Source: CBDUEV01 sp965366365 (GTDB lineage Bacteria; Actinomycetota; Acidimicrobiia; Spongiisociales; JAENVV01). From it: a stretch of 64,000 nt of DNA. Under the pieces are notes generated by a model. That model made no database searches. It was not told the origin of the DNA and saw only the letters and a list, made by a program, of their open reading frames with translations. The first letter of the stretch is position 1, and each line of letters starts with the position of its first letter. Shown here one piece after another: positions 43,382 to 52,347 of this stretch. The position numbers and the translations under genes were made by a program. The DNA is taken from contig CBDUEV010000004.1 in the NCBI GenBank assembly GCA_965366365.1, forward strand, positions 31,130 through 95,129. The letters are read 5' to 3'.

Positions 43382-44566
43382 TCAGCCGCCCGACACCGCG
43401 ACGGCGGCCTCGGGTGGAAGAGCAGCTTCGGCCACCCGCGAATCGAGGTAGCCGTACGGCAACTTGACGGGTCGCGGACCGTGGCTGTGCCCCCGGATCA
43501 TCCGGGAGGCTCCCTCGGGAAACGGCTGATCCACATCGAGTTGGTCGACCAACCTCCGGATGTCGTCCGTGTTCTCCACCATGTTCAATTCTCGCCTCAC
43601 CTGACTCCCCGCCACGAAGCCCTTCAGATACCAGGAAGGATGCTTGCGAAAACTACGGATCCCCCTGAACTCGCCGAACCATTCGACCAGCAATTCGGCG
43701 TGTTCGAGCATCACCTCTATCACCTCGCCGAGGTTGGGCGCCGGGCTCGGTGCTCTTCCCGAGAACACCTCGGCGAGCTCTCCGAACAGCCAGGGGCGAC
43801 CCAGGCAGCCCCGGCCGACGACCACCCCGTCGCAGCCGGTCTCTCGCATCATTCGAACGGCGTCGAAGCCCTCCCAGACGTCCCCGTTCCCGAGCACCGG
43901 GATGGTCGTAACGGTCTCTTTCAGCGCAGCTATCGCTGCCCAGTCGGCCTGTCCGGAATACAGCTGCTCGGCGGTTCGGGCATGCAGCGCCACGGCGGCC
44001 GCCCCGGCCTCTTCCGCCACTTTGCCGGCCTCCAGAAACGTCAGGTGGCGATCGTCGATGCCCTTGCGAAACTTCACGGTGACGGGCACCTCGCCGGCGG
44101 CGCGAACGGTGGACTCGACGATCTCACCAAAGAGGTGGGTCTTGTACGGCAGAACCGCCCCTCCCCCGTGACGGGTGACCTTCGGAGCGGGGCATCCGAA
44201 GTTCATGTCGATGTGATCGACATGGCCCTTCTCGACCAATCGACGGGCCGCCTCGGCAGCCGACTCCGCATCCGTGGCGTAGAGCTGGATCGAACGGATC
44301 TTCTCGTCGGGGCCGAACTCGGCCAGCTCCCACGTGCGCTGGATGTCCTCGGCGATGGCTCGGGCGCCCAGCATCTCGCTGACATACAGGCCGGCGCCAA
44401 ACCGCCTCGCCAGGGTACGGAACGGGACATTGGTGATGCCGGCCATCGGCGCCAGAACGACAGGAACATCGAGGCTCAGCGGCCCGATGCGCAACTGGCC
44501 AAACTCTCCGGGTTGGGCCGGCGAGCGCGCTTCAGATCCGAGTGGGGCGGCATCCATGGCGTCCAT
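43382..44566 (-). CDS. dus: tRNA-dihydrouridine synthase
   Basis: FMN-dependent reduction of uridine to dihydrouridine in tRNA. The protein has 394 residues: FMN-binding barrel with VVLAPMAGITNVPFR near residue 35, MNFGCPAPKV with the catalytic cysteine and KxxRHGGGAVL, HARTAEQLYSGQADW, then GNGDVWEGFD and VVGRGCLGRPWLF. The C-terminal helical domain is about 110 residues. ATG 44566 begins a repeated Met-Asp-Ala pair and has AGGGA five bases upstream. DusB-like in overall order, but the target position cannot be fixed by sequence. Confidence 0.93.
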   Translation of the reverse strand: MDAMDAAPLGSEARSPAQPGEFGQLRIGPLSLDVPVVLAPMAGITNVPFRTLARRFGAGLYVSEMLGARAIAEDIQRTWELAEFGPDEKIRSIQLYATDAESAAEAARRLVEKGHVDHIDMNFGCPAPKVTRHGGGAVLPYKTHLFGEIVESTVRAAGEVPVTVKFRKGIDDRHLTFLEAGKVAEEAGAAAVALHARTAEQLYSGQADWAAIAALKETVTTIPVLGNGDVWEGFDAVRMMRETGCDGVVVGRGCLGRPWLFGELAEVFSGRAPSPAPNLGEVIEVMLEHAELLVEWFGEFRGIRSFRKHPSWYLKGFVAGSQVRRELNMVENTDDIRRLVDQLDVDQPFPEGASRMIRGHSHGPRPVKLPYGYLDSRVAEAALPPEAAVAVSGG

Positions 44567-44601
44567 CGTGTTCCCTGGGGGGCCCAGAGTCAAAGGCGAA
44601 C

Positions 44602-45198
44602 TCAAGCCTCGGCCTCGGTCTCCTCGAGGTTTTCGAAGCCTTCGTGAACCGCCACCACCGCCACGGCGAGCGCGGCCAGGGGGTCGGCCCACCACCAGCC
44701 GAGTACCGCGTTGATGACGAGCGCGCTGAGAATGAGCGCGGCGAGCAGAGCATCGAGGTAGGTGACCCGTGCCTCGGCCGCCAGCGGGGAGGAGTCGATC
44801 CTCTTGGCGATCCGCTGTTTCCAGATCGCCAGGATCCCCATAGCGATCACGACCAGGACCAAGTAGCCGATTCCCCAAGGTGACTCCTCGGCGGGGATCC
44901 CGAGGGCCAGCCGGCGCACCGACGAGATCACGAGGGCCGTCGCCAGAAGGAAGAAGGCAACCGCGATCAGGCGGTGAGCGAAAGCCGTCTTCTTGGCGTC
45001 GACCTCCTCGCCGTGACTCTGGTGCCAGACGACAACGAGAGAGGCGAAGACCTCGATGAGGGAATCGATCCCGAAGGCGATGAGCGCAATGGAACCGGCG
45101 GCAATCCCCAGGCCGACAGTGATGAAGAACTCGCCGAGGTTCCAGACGATGGTGGCCCACTCCAGCCGGACCGCCGTCCGACGATCAGAGGTGAGCAT
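44602..45198 (-). CDS. Cation diffusion facilitator-like membrane protein (no cytoplasmic domain)
   Basis: Protein of 198 residues containing the transmembrane part of a CDF/ZIP-independent cation efflux protein: EWATIVWNLGEFFITVGLGIAAGSIALIAFGIDSLIE and VTYLDALLAALILSALVINAVLG carry the paired Asp/Glu and Asp metal-site residues in helices 2 and 5. The usual cytoplasmic C-terminal domain is missing; the protein ends in an acidic tail. About six helices. It overlaps maf by 14 bases, and the short start at 45198 is chosen because it begins the first conserved helix. Probable divalent-cation exporter. Confidence 0.82.
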   Translation of the reverse strand: MLTSDRRTAVRLEWATIVWNLGEFFITVGLGIAAGSIALIAFGIDSLIEVFASLVVVWHQSHGEEVDAKKTAFAHRLIAVAFFLLATALVISSVRRLALGIPAEESPWGIGYLVLVVIAMGILAIWKQRIAKRIDSSPLAAEARVTYLDALLAALILSALVINAVLGWWWADPLAALAVAVVAVHEGFENLEETEAEA

Positions 45199-45844
45199 CA
45201 GAAGGATCTCGACGGCGCCCGGCGTGTTCGTCCACGGGCCTCCCGCCCATGGCACCCTCCGCCGGGGTGGCCAGAGGCTCGAACCCCACTTCTCTGAGAA
45301 GGGCGACGGTTTCGGCGAGTGGAAGCCCCGTCACGTTGCTCACGCTGCCGTGCACCTCCTTCACGAAGACGCCGCCAATCCCCTGGATGGCGTAGGCACC
45401 GGCCTTGTCGAGAGGTTCGCCGGTGCGGATGTACCAGTCCGCCTCCCCTTCGGAGATCGGCGTCATGGTCACCGTCGTCTCGACGTAGAGGTGAGCTGCC
45501 ACCCGACCCCCACGCGCCAGCGCTACGCCACTGAGGACGGTGTGCTGACGACCGGCGATGAGAGCCAGCATGGCCCTCGCCTCGGCGCTCCCGGACGGCT
45601 TGCCGAGGATGCGACCGTCCACAACCACGGCGGTGTCGGCGCCCAAGACCAAGACGCCATCCCCCCGGCTGGACGTCACCGACTTGTCGCACGCCACCCG
45701 GACGACGTAGTCGACGGGGTCCTCTCCCGGAAGCGGTGTCTCGTCGACTTCAGGGGCATCCACGTCGAAGGTGAAGCCCAAGCCCGCCAGAAGGGCCTGT
45801 CGGCGTGGAGACGACGAAGCGAGAACGAGTGGGGGCTGGGGCAT
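45185..45844 (-). CDS. maf: Maf-like nucleotide pyrophosphatase
   Basis: House-cleaning nucleoside-triphosphate pyrophosphatase of 219 residues (dTTP/UTP type by family). It has LASSSPRRQALLAGLG at the N terminus, VLGADTAVVVDG, GKPSGSAEARAML, and a C-terminal GAYAIQGIGGVFVKEVHGSVSNVTGLPLAETV. Start ATG 45844: TACCCT lies seven bases upstream, consistent with a leaderless start, so the in-frame codons to 45913 are not used. It overlaps the CDF gene by 14 bases. Confidence 0.93.
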   Translation of the reverse strand: MPQPPLVLASSSPRRQALLAGLGFTFDVDAPEVDETPLPGEDPVDYVVRVACDKSVTSSRGDGVLVLGADTAVVVDGRILGKPSGSAEARAMLALIAGRQHTVLSGVALARGGRVAAHLYVETTVTMTPISEGEADWYIRTGEPLDKAGAYAIQGIGGVFVKEVHGSVSNVTGLPLAETVALLREVGFEPLATPAEGAMGGRPVDEHAGRRRDPSDAHL

Positions 45845-45851
45845 CTCCCCC

Positions 45852-45857
45852 AGGGTA
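45852..45857 (-). promoter_or_regulatory. Putative -10 element of maf (leaderless)
   Basis: TACCCT on the minus strand, seven bases before the ATG at 45844. Confidence 0.5.
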
Positions 45858-45998
45858 CCTCCTCCCTTCGCCGACCCGTGGAGGAGGCCCGCAAGGTCCG
45901 GGTACGTTCTCACTTGCTTCTTAATCCGTGTTCAGGCTGGCCTCAGGAGCATGAGCGAATCTGACACAGTGCAAACCTCACCTTGAAAGGAGCACACC

Positions 45999-46823
45999 AT
46001 GAAAAAGTCAATCACAGCCCTTGCGGTTGGATCCGCCGCCCTGGTCGCCGTCCCGGTGGTTGCCGGAGCCCAGGAAGCCGATCAACCCGCCACAACCGAC
46101 TCGACCGTCGCGGACGAGACGGTTGGCGAGTCCAACGGGCGCCGGGGCCACCACGGCCACCGTGGATTCGGTGGCTTCGACAGCCTCGCCGACGTTCTCG
46201 GGCTCACCGAGGACGAGATCAGAACCGCCCTCCAGGAGGGCAGCACACTGGCCGAGATCGCCAGCCAGCAGGGCGTTGAAGTCGATGTGGTGGTGGACGC
46301 CCTGGTCGCCGAGGCGGAGTCGCACATGGCAGAGGCCGTCGCCGAGGAGCGCATCACGCAGGCCGAAGCTGACGAGAAGCTCGCCGACGTCGAGGAGCGA
46401 ATCACGGAATGGGTCAACTCCGTCTTCGAAGGACGGGAGGGCCGCACCGGCAACCACGGACTGCGCGGGTTCGGTGGCTTCACCGACCTGACCGAGTTGC
46501 TTGGCATCGAGCGAGCCGAACTGTTCGAAGCACTCCAAGAGGGCTCGACCCTTGCCGAGGTAGCCGAGGCCAACGGCGTGACCGTAGACGAACTCCGCTC
46601 GACCCTGCTGGCAGGGATCGAGGAGCGCGTCGCCGAAGCGGTGACCGAAGGCCGGATCACTCAAGAAGAGGCCGACGAGCGGCTCGCCGCTGCCGAGGAG
46701 AACATCGACGGCGTCATCAACGGAGAGATCCCGACGCGACGCGGTGGCCTCGACAGGGGCCGGTTCGGGCACGACTCGGGCGATGCCGCCCCCACCACCG
46801 AGGACGTCTCACTCTCGGCGTAG
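45999..46823 (+). CDS. Secreted protein with two tandem helical repeats
   Basis: Protein of 274 residues with a signal peptide (cleavage near VVAGAQE, about 24). Two related units follow, about 58-145 and 155-235, each with FGGF, LTE/L-GLT, the shared core EGSTLAEIA/EGSTLAEVA, a V-VDAL/TVDELRSTL helix, and ERITQAEADEKLADVEERI or GRITQEEADERLAAAEENI. The pattern recalls bacterial DUF2680-like spore/surface proteins but I do not assign it. Strong Shine-Dalgarno (AAAGGAGCACACC). Between the units is a His/Gly-rich RRGHHGHRGFGG stretch. A large palindrome follows the gene. Confidence 0.75.
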   Translation: MKKSITALAVGSAALVAVPVVAGAQEADQPATTDSTVADETVGESNGRRGHHGHRGFGGFDSLADVLGLTEDEIRTALQEGSTLAEIASQQGVEVDVVVDALVAEAESHMAEAVAEERITQAEADEKLADVEERITEWVNSVFEGREGRTGNHGLRGFGGFTDLTELLGIERAELFEALQEGSTLAEVAEANGVTVDELRSTLLAGIEERVAEAVTEGRITQEEADERLAAAEENIDGVINGEIPTRRGGLDRGRFGHDSGDAAPTTEDVSLSA

Positions 46824-46872
46824 CAATGTGAATAGGGTTCGGTTCCTCCTCCTCCCTCCGGAGAACCGACAC

Positions 46873-46910
46873 ACGTTCTTTGGGTCCGCCGAGGCGGACC
46901 CAAAGAACGT
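46873..46910. terminator. Perfect 38-base palindrome after the repeat-protein gene
   Basis: Two 18-base arms, exactly complementary, around a two-base centre (GA). It lies 50 bases after the stop of the secreted-protein gene and 48 bases before the next start. As RNA it would form a very stable hairpin on either strand. There is no T tract, so it may be a T-less bidirectional terminator, an mRNA-stabilising stem, or a protein-binding site. GC-rich arms argue for a terminator. Confidence 0.6.
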
Positions 46911-46945
46911 TGGAAGCCTCACTCGGGGGCGCTGACGGCGCCGGG

Positions 46946-46951
46946 TAGGCT
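46946..46951 (+). promoter_or_regulatory. Putative -10 element of the CoxL-like gene (leaderless)
   Basis: TAGGCT, six bases (GCCCTC) before the ATG at 46958; no Shine-Dalgarno. Confidence 0.45.
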
Positions 46952-46957
46952 GCCCTC

Positions 46958-49255
46958 ATGTCTGGATCATTCGTCGGAGCCGCCGTCAAACGGGTCGAAG
47001 ACCCCCGTTTCATCACCGGTCGCGGTCGATACCTCGCCAACCTTCCGCTCGAGGGAGCGCTCCATCTCGTCCCGGTGCGATCCCAGGTACCCCACGGGCG
47101 GATCGCCTCGATCGACACCGACGAAGCCCGCGCCATGCCGGGCATCGTGGCGATCTTCACGGCAGCCGACTTCGACCTGAAGCCCATCCCCCATGGTCTT
47201 CGATTCTTGCCGGAGAACCTGGAACGCCCGGTTCTGGCGCTCGACACGGTTCGGTTTGTCGGAGATCTGGTGGCCGTGGTCGTTGGCGAAAGTGAACAGC
47301 AGGCCGCTGACGCCGCCGCCCTGGTGTGGGTCGACTACGACATCCTCCCTTCGGTCGGCACGCTGAGCGCGGCAATGGAGGATGGGGCCGCGGTCGTCTA
47401 CCCCGACCTCGGATCGAACATCATTGCCGAACTCGATGACGATCCCATCGAAGATCTCTTCGCCGGCGCCGATCACGTCTTCGAGGTAGACCTCCACAAT
47501 CAGCGCCTGGCCGCCATCCCCCTGGAACCGAACAACGCCGCCGCCATCCCCATCGACGGCGGGATCAAAGTGTGGGCCGGATCCCAACACATCCACGGCC
47601 ACCAGGCCGCCCTCGCCAACATTCTTCGCCTCGAGCGCCACCAGGTGCACGCCATCGTGCCCGACATGGGTGGCGGGTTCGGCGCCAAGTTCGAGGCCTA
47701 CCCCGAGCAGGTGGTCACCGCGGCAGCCGCCCTCGAGCTCGGACGACCCGTGCGCTGGCAGGAGTCTCGCACCCAGAACCTGGCCGGGATGTATCACGGT
47801 CGCGCCCAGTCCCAGCATCTCGAGGTCGGGGTGACCAAGGACGGGCGGATCGTCGGGTTGAAGGTCGAATTGGTTCAGGATGTCGGCGGGTATCCGTCGT
47901 TCGGGGCCTACCTCCCGCGCATGACCAAAGCCATGGCTTCCGGTGTGTACGCCATCCCCCGAATCGAGACCCACATCAAGATCGTCACGACCAACACCAC
48001 CCCAACGCATGCCTATCGCGGCGCAGGGAGACCGGAGGCTACGGCGATGATCGAGCGGACGATCGACGTCATCGCCACCCGGCTCGGCATGGACCCTGCG
48101 GAGGTGCGACGGAAGAACCTGATCTCCTCCGATGCGTTCCCATATACCACCGCCACCGGGTCAGGCTACGACTCAGGCGACTATGAGATGGCGCTCGATC
48201 ACGTGCTCGAGCGCGGCGGCTACCACGAGCTGCGCGCCGAACAGGCACGTCGACGCTCGGCAGGCGGCCGCCTCCAGCTCGGTCTCGGCCTCAGCACCTA
48301 CGTCGAGGTCACCGCCCCGTTCTCGAAGAAGGAATGGTCTGCGGTCGAGGTGCACGAAGACAGCACGGTCACCGTCGCGGTGGGGACCTCCTCACACGGC
48401 CAAGGCCACGCCACCGCCTACGCGCAGATCATCGGGGACCTCTTCGGGATCCCCTACACCGACGTGGAAGTCGTCCAAGGTGACACGGCCATCGTGCCCC
48501 GCGGTGGCGGGACCGGGGGTTCTCGCTCGCTCCAGCTGGGAGGTAGTGCCGTGCTGGGCGCCGGCGAGGTCGTGCTCGAACGGGCCAAGTTGCTCATGGC
48601 GAATCACCTCGAGGCAAGTTCAGAAGACATCGTGGTGACCGGCGACGGCGGTCTCGGTGTGGCCGGTGTTCCCCATGCCCGCATGTCGTGGGGTGAGATC
48701 GCCCGAGCGGCCGCCCACGAGGCCCCCGCCCTGGAGGAGGAAGAACTCGGGCTTCGTGGTGAATACAACTTCGAGCAGGGTGCCGCCACGTACCCGTTCG
48801 GCGCCCACCTGGTTGTGGTCGAGGTGGACGTGGAGACCGGAGAGGTGGAACTGCTTCGGGTAGTCACCTGCGACGACGCCGGCACCATCATGAACCCCAT
48901 CCTGATCAAGGGTCAGGTGCACGGCGGCATTGCCCAGGGAGTCGGCCAAGCCTTGAGTGAGGCGGTGCTCTACGACGACGAGGGCTACCTTCTCTCCGCC
49001 AACCTCACCTCCTATCTGATCCCCGTCGCCACGGATATGCCGCTCTTCGAGGTCGCCAACACCGAGACTCCCACTCCGCACAACGTGCTCGGGGCCAAGG
49101 GAATCGGCGAGGCCGGCACCATCGGGTCCACCCCGGCCGTCCAGAATGCGGTCATCGACGCTCTCTCCCATTTGGGCATCGAACACCTCGACATGCCACT
49201 CACCCCGCACAAAGTGTGGGAAGCCATCCAGGCGGCTCCGACCCAGAAGGGATAG
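46958..49255 (+). CDS. Xanthine-dehydrogenase-family molybdopterin large subunit (form II CoxL-like), without partners
   Basis: Protein of 765 residues: N-terminal Ald_Xan_dh_C domain (KRVEDPRFITGRGRY) then the Mo-binding domains with GGGFGAKFEAYPEQ, AYRGAGRPEA and GAKGIGEAGTIGS near the C terminus, whose GE is the usual base-providing Glu. The AYRGAGR motif is that of form II, not the AYXCSFR of true carbon-monoxide dehydrogenase. Small [2Fe-2S] and FAD subunits, normally adjacent, are absent within the window, so partners must lie elsewhere or the protein acts alone. Substrate unknown; aldehyde, purine or heterocycle oxidation are possible. Confidence 0.9.
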   Translation: MSGSFVGAAVKRVEDPRFITGRGRYLANLPLEGALHLVPVRSQVPHGRIASIDTDEARAMPGIVAIFTAADFDLKPIPHGLRFLPENLERPVLALDTVRFVGDLVAVVVGESEQQAADAAALVWVDYDILPSVGTLSAAMEDGAAVVYPDLGSNIIAELDDDPIEDLFAGADHVFEVDLHNQRLAAIPLEPNNAAAIPIDGGIKVWAGSQHIHGHQAALANILRLERHQVHAIVPDMGGGFGAKFEAYPEQVVTAAAALELGRPVRWQESRTQNLAGMYHGRAQSQHLEVGVTKDGRIVGLKVELVQDVGGYPSFGAYLPRMTKAMASGVYAIPRIETHIKIVTTNTTPTHAYRGAGRPEATAMIERTIDVIATRLGMDPAEVRRKNLISSDAFPYTTATGSGYDSGDYEMALDHVLERGGYHELRAEQARRRSAGGRLQLGLGLSTYVEVTAPFSKKEWSAVEVHEDSTVTVAVGTSSHGQGHATAYAQIIGDLFGIPYTDVEVVQGDTAIVPRGGGTGGSRSLQLGGSAVLGAGEVVLERAKLLMANHLEASSEDIVVTGDGGLGVAGVPHARMSWGEIARAAAHEAPALEEEELGLRGEYNFEQGAATYPFGAHLVVVEVDVETGEVELLRVVTCDDAGTIMNPILIKGQVHGGIAQGVGQALSEAVLYDDEGYLLSANLTSYLIPVATDMPLFEVANTETPTPHNVLGAKGIGEAGTIGSTPAVQNAVIDALSHLGIEHLDMPLTPHKVWEAIQAAPTQKG

Positions 49256-49275
49256 CTGTCGAACCGGCCTGCTTC

Positions 49276-51069
49276 TCAGGTCTCGGCAGCGGCTGAGGTC
49301 AATCTTGCCTGCCCGACGATCGATGGGGATCCGTCCAGCTCCTCGGAGGTCACCACGGCCCCCGCCACGAGACCTTCGTCGTCGAAGAAGGGTGCGCAGT
49401 AGGTTCTGGTGGTGATCTCGGTGCCATCGGCGCGGCGAAGAACCAGAAGGAACGGCCCCGCCGATCGACCCGTCCGGATGGCCTCTGTGACGGGGGCGTT
49501 TTCCACCGTGAGCGGTGTTCCGTCGGCGAACCGCACCTGGTAGCGCTCCTGGCTCTCGTCCAGGTCGGACGGGCGTTCCATGTCGTCGGCGATACCCAGC
49601 ATTCTCCGCTCTCGTCGGTTCCAGTCGACCACCCGAAGTGGATCTCCGGCAAAAACGGAGATGGCAATGGGCAGGGACTCCATGACGCTGGCCCGGAGGA
49701 CACGCTCGTAGGCAATATCATCGACCAGGTTGGATCGGTGGATGGCGAACGCCGCGATCTGGGCGAGGGCGTGGGCGACTTCATGGCCCTGCCTGTCGGG
49801 GAGATCCTCCTCCCGAGCCCACGAGATGGCCAGCACTCCGACGGGTACGCCGAGGTCGAGGACGGGTAGGAGGAGGGCGGCCCGCCCGCCCACTCTGGCG
49901 CCCCACTCGTGATCATCGCTGTCGAGTTGTTCGATTCTGAAGGGCCGAGCCGTCCGCATCACCTTGGAGAGAATCGGATCCGAGAAGCTCTCCGAGTCTT
50001 GGCGATGGTCCCCAAAACTGCCGGCAGAGCAGTACAGATCGGGGCCTGCCGGGATGAGCAGCATGCCTCCGACCGCACCGAGCAGGTCCACGTAGAGCTT
50101 TCGCAACCCTGCCACGGTCCGATCCAGGGATCGTTCGGACAGGACCGTGGCCATGTCGACCAACAGCCGGGAGCGGGGCGGCAAGGCCATGGTCCCCTGC
50201 CCGTGATCCATCTTCGGGAGAACCTCAGGAGCATCCTGCGCGGCAGGGAGAACGATCGAGAAGGTGGCACCACGTCGACGCGGTTCGGTGAGCACGACGT
50301 CTCCCCCCATCGCGCGGGCGAGCTGCCTACTGAGCGACAGCCCGATCCCGAGGCCCTTCTGGCTTGCCCCAGCCACGAAGAGCCCGGGGACGGCGTCTTC
50401 ATCGATTCCGGGGCCATCGTCGGCGACCGAGAGAATCACTTGGCCATCCGCCCGCTCCATGGCAACCTCGATCTCTCCTTCTGGCGCATACCGTCGGGTG
50501 TTCTGGACCAGGTTGGCGATGATCTGGGTGGCGAGCTGGGGATCTGCCCAGGCTGCCAGCGGTTCGCCTTTCGGAAGGAAGGTACGCCGCCCGACGTCGG
50601 GGAACCGGGCGAGGACTCGTTCGGTGAGCGCCACGAGATCGACGGGTTGGCAGGCCGGTTCGAGCGTGTGGCGCGCCAGGCGCGAGACGGAGTGGAGATT
50701 GGCCACGAGGTGCATCATGTGCTGCGCCTCGCTGTTCGCCATGCCCAGGAGTTCCATCGTCTCTTCGGGATGGAGGCCGTTGTCGGGGGCGGCAAGGAGT
50801 TCGAGGAGCCCGATCACGCTGGTGAGAGGAGTGCGAAGCTCGTGCGAGACATGGGCGATCAACTGCTGCTCTGTGCCAGGCGCGGTTTCGGGAGATGCGG
50901 CGGCCGAAGACCCGGCGAGGTAGAGGGCTGCGGAACCGATCGATGCACCGACGATCACCAATGCCGCCGTGGGCCCCGAGGTGTGCACCACCACCACGAC
51001 CGCCGACAGGCCCAACAGGACCACACCCACCCCTACATGGGTCGATTGGCGAAGACGGGCCGGTCTCAT
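49276..51069 (-). CDS. Histidine kinase with C-terminal GAF and PAS-like domains
   Basis: Protein of 597 residues in unusual order: two hydrophobic helices (about 10-52), HisKA with the phospho-histidine in IAHVSHELRTPLT (His76), HATPase_c (about 180-290: VQNTRRYAPEG, DDGPGIDED, GLGIGLSLSR), then a GAF-like region (about 320-460, with LLPVLDLGVPVGVLAI) and a PAS-like region (about 465-590, VFAGDPLRVVDWNRRERRMLGI). Sensors normally precede the kinase. The start ATG has GAGGAG close upstream. No response regulator is adjacent; it follows the ABC permease gene by 117 bases on the same strand. Confidence 0.83.
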   Translation of the reverse strand: MRPARLRQSTHVGVGVVLLGLSAVVVVVHTSGPTAALVIVGASIGSAALYLAGSSAAASPETAPGTEQQLIAHVSHELRTPLTSVIGLLELLAAPDNGLHPEETMELLGMANSEAQHMMHLVANLHSVSRLARHTLEPACQPVDLVALTERVLARFPDVGRRTFLPKGEPLAAWADPQLATQIIANLVQNTRRYAPEGEIEVAMERADGQVILSVADDGPGIDEDAVPGLFVAGASQKGLGIGLSLSRQLARAMGGDVVLTEPRRRGATFSIVLPAAQDAPEVLPKMDHGQGTMALPPRSRLLVDMATVLSERSLDRTVAGLRKLYVDLLGAVGGMLLIPAGPDLYCSAGSFGDHRQDSESFSDPILSKVMRTARPFRIEQLDSDDHEWGARVGGRAALLLPVLDLGVPVGVLAISWAREEDLPDRQGHEVAHALAQIAAFAIHRSNLVDDIAYERVLRASVMESLPIAISVFAGDPLRVVDWNRRERRMLGIADDMERPSDLDESQERYQVRFADGTPLTVENAPVTEAIRTGRSAGPFLLVLRRADGTEITTRTYCAPFFDDEGLVAGAVVTSEELDGSPSIVGQARLTSAAAET

Positions 51070-51186
51070 TGATCTCCTCTTCTCGGAGAGCTCACTCCTG
51101 AGGATCGGCAGTGAAGCGGACCACCTTGAGGTGCGCGTTTCGGAGAGCATTCGGATTCGCTCCCCCGGGGCTCCGGCCCGCGCGAC

Positions 51187-52347
51187 CTACGTGGTCAGCG
51201 AACGTCGGAGCAGCACGGTCGACAGAAGGAGAAGCACTGCAGCCGCCCCTCCCAGCACGGCTACCTGCGGAAGGATGTCGACGAGCGAGCCATCCCTGGC
51301 GATGAGCTCCTCGAACGCCTCGATCAGCCACGCATGCGGAGTGAGGTGGGCAACGCGCTGCATCGAATCGCTGAACACCTCCAGCGGCACCATGGCGCCT
51401 CCCAGCGCAGCCAGCACCAGGCCGAGCATGACACCGACACCACCCGCCTGCGCCTCGTTGTCCAGGACGCTGCCCATCAAGATGCCGCAAGCAGTGGCGA
51501 CCGCGCAGTAGACGAGCACGAGTATCGCGGCCGCGGCCGGGTTGCCCCACCGAACGCCGAAGAGAAGGGCAGCGGCCACGATGATGAAGAGTGCCTGCGT
51601 GAGCGCCACGAGGTAGCGCCCGAGGGTCTCGCCCAGGACGATCGAACGGATCGGCGTCGGGGTGGCCATCATCCGGGAAGCGACGCCGAGCTGCCGAGTG
51701 AGGATGAGTTGGGTGGCAGCAGTGAGAGAGGTGAGAAAGACGAAAAGCGCCACCTCCTGCACAGCCCCGAGCCCGAACTGGCCTGAGGCGCTCAAGCTCT
51801 CCGGCCCGGACGAGCTGTACTCCGTGGTCACTGCGATCGGAGCCACGAATGATTCCGCCTGGTCTACGACGGCGGCGGCTGTGACCCGGTCGAGGTTCAG
51901 TTCGTCAGCCACAAAACCAGTCGCCCGAAGCCGATTGGACGGCGACACCAACGCTCCCTGAACCGTGAGTCGGAGATCCTCGGCAAAGCCTGGTGCCGCC
52001 AGATACTCGATTTCGGCGGTCTGGCCGGTGGCGACCACTTCGTCGAATCCATCGTCGATCAAAACCGCCGCGCTGAGACTGGCACGCTCGACCGCCTCGA
52101 TGGCCGCCGCCCGGGTTTCGAAACGCTCCACCACGATCCCGTCGATAGCTGCGAGCTCATCGACGATCTCGCTTGCCACGGGCGTGTCCGGCGCCACCAC
52201 GCCGAGCCGGGGTTCGAAGGTTCCACCGAAGGAGACGCCCAGCACCAGGACCAGGAGAAGCGGAAAGATGAAGACGAAGAACAGGTTGGATGGGTAGCGA
52301 ATGAACATCCGCAGATTTGCCCCGGCGATGGCGAGTATCTTGCTCAC
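51187..52347 (-). CDS. ABC-2 type permease (YhgE/Pip-type large soluble loop), second of pair
   Basis: Protein of 386 residues: one N-terminal helix (LFFVFIFPLLLVLVLG), a large extracytoplasmic domain (about 45-175), then five C-terminal helices with the ABC2_membrane_3 pattern (GQFGLGAVQEVALFVFLTSLT, MVPLEVFSDSMQRVAHLTPHAWLIEAF). It starts at GTG overlapping the previous stop (GTGA). With the paralogue upstream it should form a heterodimeric exporter. Confidence 0.9.
   Translation of the reverse strand: MSKILAIAGANLRMFIRYPSNLFFVFIFPLLLVLVLGVSFGGTFEPRLGVVAPDTPVASEIVDELAAIDGIVVERFETRAAAIEAVERASLSAAVLIDDGFDEVVATGQTAEIEYLAAPGFAEDLRLTVQGALVSPSNRLRATGFVADELNLDRVTAAAVVDQAESFVAPIAVTTEYSSSGPESLSASGQFGLGAVQEVALFVFLTSLTAATQLILTRQLGVASRMMATPTPIRSIVLGETLGRYLVALTQALFIIVAAALLFGVRWGNPAAAAILVLVYCAVATACGILMGSVLDNEAQAGGVGVMLGLVLAALGGAMVPLEVFSDSMQRVAHLTPHAWLIEAFEELIARDGSLVDILPQVAVLGGAAAVLLLLSTVLLRRSLTT

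Noticed and set aside
46958..49255. True carbon-monoxide dehydrogenase large subunit
   Set aside because: The active-site loop is AYRGAGR (form II), not AYXCSFR, and coxS and coxM are absent.
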